From positions 120,070,501 through 120,134,500 of the forward strand of contig CM059584.1 in assembly GCA_030407085.1 (NCBI GenBank): a DNA stretch of 64,000 bases. The letters run 5' to 3'. The notes below the pieces were generated by a model. It did no database searches. It was given only the letters and a program-made list of their open reading frames with translations, and had not been told where the DNA came from. The position numbers and the translations under genes are program-made. Source of the stretch: Trichopria drosophilae (lineage: Eukaryota > Arthropoda > Insecta > Hymenoptera > Diapriidae). Below are positions 47,401-54,895 of this stretch, in pieces. The first letter of the stretch is position 1. The number at the start of each line of letters is the position of its first letter.

Positions 47401-50400
47401 TCTCAACTACTAAATTTCTGATAATTTTTTTAAAAATTTACAATATCAATTATGATTCGTACATAATTTTAATGCAGGTATTTTGTTATATCTTATAGGA
47501 ATACACGAATGGTCAGGGTTTCGTGTTTCCTGGACCCGCGTATCATCCCGGCCAAAATAAACCTACGAATGCGCCACCAACAAGCTCAACACCCAGTTGG
47601 CAACCCCCGTCATCAACTACTCCACCAAATCGGGAACAACCATCGATTCTTCCACCTAACGTAGTTTACAGGCAATGTATGGATGGCTGTAAAGTAAGTT
47701 CATTATTTTTAAGAACGATGAATAGTACTTTTCGGTCCTAGGCCGTAAAGTTCAATTATACGGACCGAGTGGAGATTGTGCATCCGAGGACTCGCGAAGC
47801 CGGTCCTAGGATCGCACTATCTCCAAACCGAGGTCGCAAAATTTTACGGCCGAGGAGCGAATACTATTTTTTGATACACTGTTCGCAAAAGTAGGCACTT
47901 TAACGACTATTTTTAGTCCGTAAAGTCACACTCTAATAAAACTAAAAAGAGTCCGTAAAGTATCTACTTTACGGACACGTGTATCAAAAATATTATTAGC
48001 ATTTCTAATCCAAATTTCAGATGTTATGAAACCTAGTTTATTTATTATATTATGCAACGGCTAAAATGACTAAAAAATAAATTCAATATTTAAAAAAAAT
48101 GGATACTGGCATATATATAGTGAGAAAAATATTCTTCGAACAATGAATAAACTTTCTCCACTTTACTGAAATAAATAGAATACCAATACAATATTTTCCT
48201 CGCCAGTTTGGGAATTGTGTCATAATGATCTTCGAAATATGTGCATTTTACGATGCTTACTATGACGCTTCGAAGTATAACAATAAACTTGCATTAAAAA
48301 ATGAAAAAATAAAAAAATATATATAACTTAATTAATATAATATATACAATAAATGAATAAGTTATCACTATATAAAAATGTTTTTATACTTTTTTTTAAT
48401 TCAGTGGGATCAAAAATAATACATATATTTTTTCTAATTGTTCAATTTTTATGCAAGTAACCTACTGTTATAGCGTCTAGTTTATAGAACTACCATATTT
48501 TACAATACATGTAACTGTAATTGAGGTACTAATTGGCTATAAAAAAAAGGACATCATATTTGTATACCATTTTTGTCAGAATTTAGAGTAAAATTTTAGA
48601 GTGGGAAATAATTTCTATATAATATGATAATAAATATATATTTTCACTTTTATAGTCAACTAAAGAATACAATCCAATTTGCGGAAGCGACAACGTTACC
48701 TATAGGAATATAGGAATTCTCAATTGCGCCAAGTTTTGCGGAAAACGTAAGTATTATTTTCCAAAACATAATTGTGTATATTTTTATTAATGTTAAAATT
48801 GTACCGTATGGCTATTACACACGGAAAAAAATGTTCAGAGGATACAGCCAGAAATATGGTTACTTCTGGCAAAAATATAGCTGGATTTGCCATATTATGG
48901 CTGAAATAACCATATTTCTGGCTGTACCCTCTGTACATTTCTTTCCGTGCACTTGGCAAATTTCCGACTTTTCAAACCATTTTTACAATAAAAATGGTTA
49001 ATCTTATGTTTTTTTCTGGGGTCTTACGATATTTTAAAATTAAACTCTTTGATTAGCTACTAGCATACGAAAACTTTTATATATTTTGATAACTTCTTTA
49101 TATATTTAAAAACTCAATTTTTATTGCAGCAGATTATAGACTGCACTTGCGGCTACATTTATAACAACTCACGAATAATGATGAAGAAATTTGATATATT
49201 TCTTCTTAGGTTTTTTTCATAAAAGATGGCATATTTGTCCTCACAATTTATAGGATATTTTTATCAACTTGCGAGAGCTAAATATCTATAAATTACTAAA
49301 CAAACCTTGGGGTACACTAATATTGGAAGTACTTAATAAAGTTAGAGAACGAGAAGGAAGTTAAAGATAAGTCTTCTCCGTTTCTATGGGTCGTTTCGGA
49401 TCACTCGGATCCTTTTTCAAGAGGATGATGGCTTTATTGATACAATAGATAAATTAAAATCGAAATTTCTTTATCCAGAAATGAACGTTCGAATTTAGAA
49501 ATGCAAATTCTGTACTGAACTCAAACCGTCGGAAAATGATAGAGGGATATAGCTGAAGTGCAAAAGACATGTAAAAAGTACGAATCACATATGAATTTAA
49601 AATTTAAAAAACATATTGCAAATTTTGTCTATCTATGCCCCAAAAAATAAATAAAAAAAAAAACTTACCCGTTCTTCGGGCAATTAATTCCAAATACCCA
49701 TTTAAAACTTTCAATGTTCAGCACGAGATTTTTCTAAACAAAATAGTGATGGTAGATTCATGGACCTAAGAATATTTTGTTATACATTCTTAGGTCCATG
49801 TGGTAGATTATGTTAGTTTTCCGATGAGTCTATATGCAAATTTTATCAAATCAAATATATAATTCTCTCTAGAAGTTCAGTTCCGCACATTATAACTTCT
49901 TTCGCACCTTAATTCACATTTCCCTGCCTAACCCTGCACGGCCCAGTATTAGGGCATACGGCGTTTGAGCTTTTTTCGAGGTTACTTAAGTAAATGGGTG
50001 TACGGTATAGGATCATCCAGTTAAATTAATTAACAAATACATGATGTATGAAGAAGTGCAACAGAATTCGAAAGGGTGTGTCAGAACTGATGCTATTAGT
50101 TTGAGGGAAGGAGTTCCATTTAATTTAACAACCATTATATTTGCATCGCAAAACACTTAGACGAATAAAGTCTAGATTCATATACGTAAAATAAACAAAT
50201 TTTGTAGATTGCACATGGTATGAATAAAACAATTGTTGAAATAAACATTTGGAATGTTTGAGATATTTAATTATCTCAAGTTAAAAGAATTCCTTATTAC
50301 AGATAATGAACACTTCATAATGATAAATAGTAAAATTGTATAAATTATACGTTGCGAAAAAAAGTAAAACATGCGCAAATGATGATAAACCCAAAGTAAC

Positions 50401-51608
50401 TCTAACTTTAAATATTGCTGTAAATACAGATGAAGATACCACAACTTTGGAATGGGTAACGAGAGCGATTAAATAATTACTGGAGAAGACAGAAACAGAG
50501 ACATGCTCAGAAATATTTAACATTGATATACGTTTTGAGGAAAATCTTTCACTAGCATGTGCATTAGAAATTATACACAAGGAACTAAAGCGAATTAAAA
50601 GAAATACATCCTCGTCCACAAACAAAGAATGTGAATTGTTAAAATCAATGGATTTCAAATTAAAAGAAGATAACAAATTATAAAAATATAAAATCTTATT
50701 CCTGGCAGAGGAAAACAGAAAACTAAATGAAGAGATTAAAAGTTTAAAAGAGATATGAGAGGACGACTTTCCAAATTGGACAAAATAACTGCATATTATA
50801 CCGAACAATAATACGTGGGATGTAAATGTCTGTCGAAAACTGTAATGTAACACTGTGAACAAAATTTTAAAAAATGTTACAAACCAACAAAAGAAAACCA
50901 TGACAATGAATAGATTAGTCAATACGACAGCAAGTAAATAACAATGAAATACTTTTAAAAATGATTGGAAAACCATTTGCTACACAAGCAATTAATAAGA
51001 TTTATTTTGCTGTTAAAAAAATATATTAATTTGCTCCAGACAAAATTCTATATATAAGTAATGGAGCAATGGGTTTCTTCTCAAGAAGAAGAACGTACAT
51101 TCCTTATTGTTTTAATTCAGTTTTGTACATTTTATGATTGATTAATAAGTCAATGGTGTTTTGTTGTGATGTTCTTGCTATTGAAGTATCATGGTCGTTA
51201 TTGTTGATTAATACAGTATACGGAAAATATAAATATCAAATAATTTATTCAATAAAAAGAATGGAATATCTATATATTTTGAAATTTACCATTAGGGACA
51301 ATACTACAAAAGAAAATTGATGCGGTATTCATATAATTACTGCATATAATCGGGGCTACCCGACTTTTCCGTAACTAGTCTGCACTTGATAAATATAAAA
51401 TAAGTAGACAATAAATAAGGAACTAATTAATCAGAAAATTGTCAGTTATACATTTATATGACAATAAAATATTTATTATGCATATTATAGGGCATGCCAT
51501 TGCGATATATTAATAATGTTATAGATCATTTTTGTCAAAAACCTAGAAATAATAAATATTATTCATGATTTTTCAGAGGTCGAACCACTGTACAATCAAG
51601 TATGCTGA
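29439..51608 (+). CDS. Secreted Kazal-type serine protease inhibitor, five exons
   Basis: Predicted join: 29439-29472, 31653-31672, 47499-47693, 48656-48746, 51577-51608 (372 bases, 123 residues plus stop). Residues 1-17 are a signal peptide (MWATFSFVTVL then LAAVSA), with cleavage expected before Gln18. Residues 19-75 form a Pro/Thr/Ser/Gln-rich linker. Residues 78-123 are one Kazal domain, C-x3-C-x9-C-x14-C-x3-C-x11-C (Cys78, 82, 92, 107, 111, 123), with the core EYNPICGSDNVTYRN. By alignment to classical Kazal domains the reactive-site P1 residue is Lys86, predicting a trypsin- or subtilisin-like target. Asn96-Val-Thr is a glycosylation sequon. All donors are GT (GTACGT, GTGAGT, GTAAGT, GTAAGT), all acceptors AG, and phases are 1,0,0,1. 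The introns hold the BEL/Jockey nest. The physiological target (immune, venom or gut protease) cannot be told from sequence. Confidence 0.88.
29811..30130 (-). mobile_element. 3' end of a LINE in intron 1 (antisense)
   Basis: Read on the minus strand, a short decayed coding tail (with KLNRLKYYLKRIY) is followed by hairpin GGACTTATTGTCC and a tail of AAATA repeats (29811-29835 on +). This is the same arrangement as the 3' ends of LINE-1 and LINE-2. Only about 300 bases remain. Confidence 0.5.
30131..31652. other. Remainder of Kazal intron 1
   Basis: AT-rich intron without coding evidence. From about 30970 to 31600 it holds repeated GTAGTTRATTTRACTA-like half-palindromes, which are shared with later MITE sequence. 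Confidence 0.45.
31653..31672 (+). CDS. Kazal gene, 20-base micro-exon 2
   Basis: Acceptor TTATGTTTCAG and donor GTGAGT bound TGGCTGCCGTCTCGGCTCAG. With the last base of exon 1 it encodes LAAVSAQ, completing the signal peptide and its small-residue cleavage site. It ends in phase 0. Confidence 0.8.
31673..33017. other. 5' part of Kazal intron 2
   Basis: No gene. Around 31920-32105 is a cluster of ACCTTA/TAAGGT and AACGT inverted motifs, probably an old MITE. Around 32350-32480 are ACTATTTTGAAA(T/C)AGT palindromes like those in the CACTGAG family. The 63-codon frame at 32780-32971 shows no motif. Confidence 0.4.
33018..33076. repeat. Left part of a MITE split by the BEL element
   Basis: CACTAGATTATAGTTATTTT (from 33022) followed by GACTATATTTG aligns with the inverted right end at 44186-44347 (CACTGAGAAAAAAATCC... 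on the other strand, then ATAGTTAAATTGACTATATC). The two pieces are the ends of one MITE interrupted at 33077. Confidence 0.55.
33077..33493 (-). repeat. BEL 3' LTR
   Basis: On the element's strand it starts TGTTCAATATCGGCAAC and ends GATACGGAACA. It contains 145 bases (33320-33464) that are missing from the other LTR. The adjoining interior (AGGGCGGGCGCAA on the minus strand) is a weak purine tract in the polypurine position. Confidence 0.88.
33762..36432 (-). pseudogene. Jockey A ORF2 (endonuclease and reverse transcriptase)
   Basis: The start is ATG 36430-36432 (MATTLKIGTWNANGLVQRS). The endonuclease (to about 35800) has TWNANGL, LISETHF, GGSVVIVKK, AAVYSPPKH, GGDYNAKHPWWGS and, after a frame change near 35810, LTSDHSPII. 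The linker (35211-35545) is broken several times. The reverse transcriptase has SYRP-like SHRPISLLPILSK, FGFREHHATTEQ, FLDITQAFDKIWH (from about 34708) and, after a frame change near 34560, VPQGSVLGPFLYLLY and FADDTTVLT. The C-terminal region has AKYLGMHLDSKLTWKTHI and ends at 33762. It lacks RNase H, as usual for Jockey. At least five frame breaks are present. Confidence 0.85.
36432..37701 (-). pseudogene. Jockey A ORF1 (gag-like RNA-binding protein)
   Basis: Forms the ribonucleoprotein with the element's RNA. The start used is ATG 37701 (MIYFQYQNDK...); an internal ATG 17 codons on (MESNKSSQPYQDDW) is equally plausible. The N-terminus is basic (KKVLDKKRKKNSPG). The central part has FLKILNRNLIKIQPL and FKVVLRNMHPTTDINEIKEE, as in Jockey gag. 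Three CCHC-type knuckles follow: CTRCQ..., CVKCADNHITADC and CYNCGGNHPASYKGC. One frameshift lies inside the first knuckle near 36935. The stop TAA (36432-36434) overlaps the ORF2 ATG. Its other half is intact, so decay is mild. Confidence 0.85.
38031..42260 (-). pseudogene. BEL gag C-terminus and pol (protease, RT, RNase H, integrase)
   Basis: From 42260 downward: a gag tail with SKLDSETHREWE and Cys-His knuckles (CPLCKKSHSIYKC, CFICRNKHHTLLH); protease with LRALLDQGSTRSFV; then RT, shifted in frame near 40760, with FVCTADIAKMNRQI (catalytic Asp) and, after another shift near 40250, FVYVDDYVFGADD. RNase H remnants follow (about 39410-40018), with RYVPTADNPAD near 39380. The integrase core (38727-39488) has HLELVMDYST and VYSDRGTTF; its third acidic residue lies in the poorly preserved join near 38600-38730. 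The end (38031-38558) has EACLNSRPIAPL and the BEL-type C-terminal domain. At least five frame breaks are present. Confidence 0.85.
42283..42722. other. GC-rich insertion or junction inside BEL gag
   Basis: A run of about 14 C (42283-42296) and then GC-rich sequence (CACGCCGTAGCGCTCCCC, CCGCCGGCAGGGGC) separate the two gag blocks. The gag motif SVRSD(P/S) occurs on both sides (near 42795 and 42225), so the flanking gag pieces overlap rather than abut. It may be a fragment of another LTR element or a recombination junction. No motif identifies it. Confidence 0.5.
42723..43500 (-). pseudogene. BEL gag (N-terminal and DUF1759-like region)
   Basis: Structural protein of the retrotransposon particle. 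The start codon at 43500 (MADTAKSPNLDTTLDATV...) opens a 148-codon frame. Near 43170 the reading moves to another frame (to 42723) with KITLPTFTGKYTEWAKYRA, YLMSSLSGEPNDLIK and AWELLNSRYGN, the pattern of the DUF1759 region of BEL gag. It ends at a stop after ...SVHNLIVEE, where the GC-rich interruption begins. So there is one frameshift and one truncation. The gag C-terminus with zinc knuckles is in the next block. Confidence 0.8.
43899..43918 (-). other. BEL primer-binding site
   Basis: Immediately inside the 5' LTR, the minus strand reads TTTGGCGATCCTGCCAGGAT. TGG followed by CGATCCTGCCAGGA complements a tRNA 3' end, with the CCA complement at the expected place. From memory the best match is an arginine tRNA, which is an inference. 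Confidence 0.55.
43919..44185 (-). repeat. BEL 5' LTR, internally deleted
   Basis: It matches the 3' LTR at both ends (TGTTCAATAT...GGAACA) with about a dozen visible differences plus the 145-base gap. LTRs are identical on insertion, so the difference arose afterwards. Confidence 0.88.
44186..44347. repeat. Right part of the MITE split by BEL
   Basis: Ends ...TTTTTTTCTCAGTG, the inverse of CACTGAGAAAAAAA. Its inner TAGTTGATTTTTTTAACTA-like palindromes resemble those at 32350-32480. Partner piece at 33018-33076. Confidence 0.55.
44378..46345 (-). mobile_element. Jockey LINE B, 5'-truncated
   Basis: A second Jockey-type insertion in intron 2, on the minus strand. The T-run from 44378 is its poly(A) tail. 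The 11-base sequence AAATATAACAT lies at both edges (44367-44377 and 46346-46356) as target duplications. Only the 3' half of ORF2 remains. Its protein is clearly related to Jockey A but is a different family, judged by many substitutions in shared motifs. Confidence 0.85.
44708..46288 (-). pseudogene. Jockey B ORF2 reverse transcriptase fragment
   Basis: From 46288 downward: a linker region with GSDYSLWKATKG and LPDGKWARSAQEKAEIFAQH, then the polymerase with SYRPISLLPILSKVFE, FGFRNKHSTIE, QAGVPQGSVLGPILY and ATFADDTAVLAS, and the C-terminal part with AKYLGMHFDRRLTWKTHIF and WTYGIQLWGTAANSNIEI. The main frames are 45851-46288, 45610-45918 and 44708-45421, so there are frame breaks near 45870 and between 45420 and 45610. 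The first catalytic Asp block falls in the broken part near 45530. The endonuclease is absent through 5' truncation. Confidence 0.85.
46357..47498. other. 3' part of Kazal intron 2
   Basis: AT-rich, no gene. Inverted motifs GCATTAAGATTAC (about 46550) and CAATCTTAATGC (about 46901), and several GTAACATT/AACGTTAC pairs, suggest an old palindromic element related to the cluster at 31920-32105. Confidence 0.4.
47499..47693 (+). CDS. Kazal gene, exon 3 (linker and first two cysteines)
   Basis: Acceptor ATCTTATAG and donor GTAAGT enclose exactly 65 codons, beginning EYTNGQGFVFPGPAYHP and ending YRQCMDGCK. The upstream AG at 47475-47476 would introduce an in-frame TAG, so the downstream acceptor is chosen. 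Apart from its repeat-free, GC-richer sequence it looks unlike its surroundings. Confidence 0.85.
47720..47995. repeat. Palindromic cluster of CCGTAAAGT motifs, in intron 3
   Basis: GGCCGTAAAGTT and AATTTTACGGCC face each other, as do GATACACTGTTCGCAAAAGT and its near-inverse ending GGACACGTGTATC. CpG-rich words (GACTCGCGAAGCCGG) stand out from the AT-rich intron. It starts about 25 bases after the exon 3 donor. A similar cluster is at 56230-56762. Confidence 0.6.
48656..48746 (+). CDS. Kazal gene, exon 4 (Kazal core)
   Basis: Acceptor CACTTTTATAG and donor GTAAGT enclose 30 codons plus one base, starting STKEYNPICGSDNVTY. It carries P1 Lys86, the sequon at Asn96 and cysteines 92, 107 and 111. 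Confidence 0.88.
48820..48949. repeat. 130-bp palindromic MITE in intron 4
   Basis: Termini CACGGAAAAAAATG and CATTTCTTTCCGTG are inverted. Inner blocks CAGCCAGAAATATGGTTA and TAACCATATTTCTGGCTG match perfectly. Confidence 0.75.
49759..49800. other. Perfect 15-bp stem hairpin in intron 4
   Basis: CATGGACCTAAGAAT, a 12-base loop, then ATTCTTAGGTCCATG. The stem is perfect and ends abruptly on both sides. It could be a very small MITE remnant; no function is claimed. Confidence 0.5.
50245..50770 (+). pseudogene. Decayed coding relic of unknown family in intron 4
   Basis: I do not recognise it. One + frame gives a continuous-looking reading with four stops (for example VTLTLNIAVNTDEDTTTLEW ... 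RAIK stop LLEKTETETCSEIFNIDIRF ... ALEIIHKELKRIKRN) and ends in a Glu/Lys-rich, coiled-coil-like stretch (EENRKLNEEIKSLKEI). The 5' part needs a frame shift near 50350. Codon-like regularity and charged composition suggest a dead gene rather than noise. A LINE ORF1 or a retrocopy are both possible. The 231-codon minus-strand frame across it is a shadow. Confidence 0.35.
51577..51608 (+). CDS. Kazal gene, exon 5 (last cysteine and stop)
   Basis: Acceptor TGATTTTTCAG; the joined codon gives Gln114, then VEPLYNQVC and TGA. This supplies the sixth Kazal cysteine at the expected distance. An alternative acceptor near 49130 gives about ten residues and a stop without a final cysteine. Confidence 0.82.
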
Positions 51609-51790
51609 TAGTTTACATGGGCGGCATAGTGGCAGTGAATCAGAAAAGAGCGAATCTTCGTTTTGGTGAATTAAAGTACCACAATACGGATTCAAAATAG
51701 TTATTCTTGTAATCAGCGACTGTTTTATTTATACATTGTATGCACACAATTAACTTTGAGAATAAACAATATTACCACCTGATATTGGTC
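51609..51790 (+). terminator. Kazal gene 3' UTR with polyadenylation signal
   Basis: AATAAA at 51761-51766 lies 153 bases after the stop codon, so cleavage is expected near 51780-51790. No other AATAAA lies between the stop and this site. Confidence 0.65.
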
Positions 51791-52063
51791 TTTACATAAC
51801 AAATTTTGATTGTCATTTATTTATGCACTAGTCTTATTTTTAATGAACTCTACAGAGCATCTTGATGCTGAATTGTACTCCGAGCCTCTTCCTCGAGATC
51901 ACAGTGTAGTGTCCTCAATTTTATGTCAGTAATGCCACTATAGTTCAAAGCAATGATAAAAATTGTTGTATTCCGTGACGTTTACGTCTTCTATTTATAT
52001 ATTGAACTTCATTCCTTTATTTAGTGTCAATTACGCCACAAGGTTAAAATTTATTCATTCAAG

Positions 52064-53657
52064 ATGGGAAAAAGAAATCGATCTCGATCCATTTCATCTG
52101 AAGGTAGAAAGGATGATGCTCTAGAAAAACGCATTAAAAAATTGGAGAGAAAATTAAAAAGACATTATCGGAGAAAAAAGCGACGTAAGTAACCTATGTC
52201 GACATGACAGCCGTATCATCAACATTGATGTAACCTATCACAATCGTAAAAATTCTTCCACACAGGCAAGGCCTGTGTTTTATGATAAAAATCATACTAA
52301 TTTGGAGAATTCGATGTTATCAGAAATGCAGATTGCGTATAACAATCAGATTTTATAAGCGTAAAGGTTCTCACTCATAGGTTTGGCCTATGTTATTATT
52401 GTCAATATATGTGAGAATTCGCTATAAGTATACCAATAAAAATGTACACGGTTAGAACCACATTATTTATAAAAAATAAATATATAGGTGAATCAAGTTC
52501 TTCAGACGGGCGACATGATTATAACCTTCCAAGTCGCGATCGACAGCGAACTTATCAACAAAGGTATAGTCATCATCGAAATCGCAGTCCTTCTCGAAGT
52601 CGCAGACCACGTCAAAGTCGTAGTCCTCGAAGTCGCAGTCACAGCCGTGTTTCGCTTGGAAGCCCTCGGCAATCTCGAAGTCGCAGTTTTCATCAAATTC
52701 ATAGTCCTTGTAGAAACCGTAGTTCATCTCGAAGCCAAAGCCGCCGCCATAATCGTAGTGGTCAAAAAAGCCAAGGAAGTTTACATAAAATTTCTGCACT
52801 AGATTCAGATTCTTCAGAACACCAAAACGGTCGTAAGTCTAATTCCGCGCACAATTCTCCCTCACATTCAAAAAAATCGACAGCAGAAATTTTAAACGAA
52901 AAAATAACTGATGCGACCAAAGATCAAGAAAGTAACATTGCTACACCAGGACTTGATGAAAATATACTTAAGGGTATTGGCAAGCGCTTAATAACAGAAA
53001 AGATCCCTGCTCCGCCATTACATGACGATATCGCTGTTCGTTGGAAAGATATTTATATAGAAGGTTTGCCAAAGGAGGAAGAATTCACTTTACAGAAGAA
53101 ATATAGTTTACCAAAGAACGGTTCTTGTGTGGCGGCTCCAAAATTAAATCTAGAAATTAAAGCTTCCCTTCATGAGTTGGTGATTCGACGATGATACACA
53201 CATTGGTGATACACGACTTATGACAAAATAAGAAAATTTAGCAATTTGTTTAGCAGCTCTAGGAGAAATAACATCTAATTTATTAAAGCCAGAAGAAATC
53301 AACAAAGTAAATCTTTTGAGTGTCATTAGTGATATCAGTCGGTTATTAATCGATTTACAAAGGGAAGAATCAGAAACTAGAAAAACTCTGATATTATCTC
53401 ACACCAATTCAAAATTAAGAGGTACCATAAATACTGCAATAACAGACGAATGGTTATTTGGTAATGAATTAGAAGAAAAAATTAAAACTGCTAGAAGCCT
53501 AGAAAAATCAAGTAATGAGTTGAAATTACCCGCAAAAGTCGTTCCAAATAAAGTTTCAAAAAACTCGAAGGGCCCGCCCCGGCAATATACACCCAAACCA
53601 CGTATGACAGCGGTGAGCGGACAACGGAATTTATCAAACAAAAGGACATCCTATTAA
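52064..53657 (+). pseudogene. DIRS-like gag with a probable intron
   Basis: The ATG at 52064 opens MGKRNRSRSISSEGRKDD and a Lys/Arg-rich helix, reaching a GTAAGT donor at 52185. An acceptor TATATAG ends at 52487, and joining the exons keeps the frame into SSSSDGRHDYNLPS and a long Arg/Ser-dipeptide region (to about 52790). The second half has ILKGIGKRLITEKIPAPPLH, RWKDIYIEGLPKEEE and APKLNLEIKASLHELVIRR, a pattern I associate with DIRS-group gag proteins. A TGA at 53192, a frame change and a TAA near 53228 precede the final part (to 53657), with ISRLLIDLQREESETRK. The RS region also resembles splicing factors, but linkage to the polymerase argues for gag. Confidence 0.65.
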
Positions 53658-53663
53658 CATACT

Positions 53664-54895
53664 CGAATCAATATCGCAACACGAGAACCCAGAAAACTTA
53701 AACAACGTAAGTAAGATTAAAGTCGACAGAAGATTAAAGTTGTTTTTTGATCATTGGAAATCAATTACTTTGGATCCAGTTATTGTGAAATGGGTTCGAG
53801 GATACGAAATCCCATTAAAAACTCGAGTTTTTCAAAAAATTATTCCAAGTGAACCTAATTGGTCGAAAACTGAATTGGACCAAATCTCAAACCATTTACA
53901 GATTTTGTTGAGCCATAAGGTTATTAGAATTTGCAAGCCTACAAATGACCAATTTGTTTCTAGTATTTTATTAATCCCAAAATTAGATGGCTCAAGTCGT
54001 TTTATACTAAACTTATAAAAATTTAATGACTTTGTTTATACTTATCATTTTAAATTAGAAGACCTAAGAACAGCCAAGCTTTTAATATATTCTAATTGCT
54101 ATATGATAAGAGTAGACTTGAAAGACGCCTATTACACAGTTCCCGTATAAGAAAAAAGCATTGAATATCTTCGATTTCGATTCCAAGGAACGTTTTATGA
54201 ATTTACTTGCCTGCCGTTCGGTTTAAATGTCGCGCCTTTCGTTTTTACTAAACTATTGAAACCAATTATCACATATTTGAGAAATTCGGGATTCACCTCG
54301 GTTATATATCTGAATGATTTTTTACTAATTGGAGAAAATTTAAAAGATTGCCTAAAAAATTTAAGAAAGACTACTTCGCTTCTTCAATACATTGGATTTA
54401 TCATAAACAAGGAAAAAACTCAGTGGATACCTTCTAGAAAAGTCACATTTTTAGGATTTAATCTAGATTCTGAGAATATGATTATAGAACTTCCGGAAAA
54501 TAAAAAATCTTAACATTACAAACAAGTTTAAATTAAATAAAATTTACAGAATAAGAGATTTCGCGTCATTGATAGGCACTTTAGGCGCACGTTGTCAAGC
54601 TTCAATATACGGTTGGACATATTTAAAAGATTTCAAAAGACAAAAAGTATACGCATTAAGAAAACATAATAACAATTATGATGCCTAAATGAAACTTGAT
54701 ATAAAAGATCTTAAATAGTGGGAAACTAACATAAATTCAATGAAAGATCAAATTCAAATTCGAAAATTTAATTTGGAGTTATTTTCGGACGCATCAAATT
54801 CAGGGTGGGGTGCTTATTGTAATGACGAAAGAATTAATAAATTTTGGAATTTAAACGATAGAGAAAATCACATACATTTTAGCGAACACAGACAT
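53664..54895 (+). pseudogene. DIRS-like reverse transcriptase and RNase H start
   Basis: The frame from about 53700 has FFDHWKSITLDPVIVKWVRG and FVSSILLIPKLDGSSRFILN, a TAA near 54016, then MIRVDLKDAYYTVPV (catalytic Asp region), a TAA near 54148, and LRFRFQGTFYEFTCLPFG, typical of DIRS polymerases. The catalytic box is YLNDFLLIG (from about 54310): the first Asp of the YxDD motif is replaced by Asn. FLGFNLDSENM follows, a stop at 54511, frame changes, and an RNase H start LELFSDASNSGWGAYC (54775 on). Breakage at 54893 removes the rest. Confidence 0.75.

Larger units (their letters stand above)
52064..54895 (+). mobile_element. Decayed DIRS-like retroelement
   Basis: A gag of DIRS type is followed in another frame by a DIRS-type reverse transcriptase and the start of RNase H. 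The element is cut off at 54893 by CA/CG-rich repeat sequence. No tyrosine recombinase, split direct repeats or inverted termini were found, so the 3' part is missing. It begins about 270 bases after the Kazal polyadenylation signal, on the same strand. Confidence 0.7.

Noticed and set aside
47523..47741. 72-codon frame beginning inside the Pro-rich sequence
   Set aside because: It overlaps Kazal exon 3 and reads through its donor site. The in-frame exon with AG/GT borders explains it better.
49128..49190. Alternative last exon of the Kazal gene after TTTTATTGCAG
   Set aside because: It would add about ten residues without the sixth cysteine. The acceptor at 51577 gives VEPLYNQVC and completes the domain.
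50281..50976. 231-codon minus-strand frame, hydrophobic, membrane-protein-like
   Set aside because: It is the reverse of the Lys/Glu/Asn-rich relic on the + strand, which produces Phe/Leu/Ser-rich shadow frames. No coherent membrane family or start context was seen.
52467..52799. 110-codon minus-strand acidic frame with repeated Asp/Phe
   Set aside because: Mirror of the Arg/Ser-repeat region of the DIRS gag; the repeat keeps all frames open.
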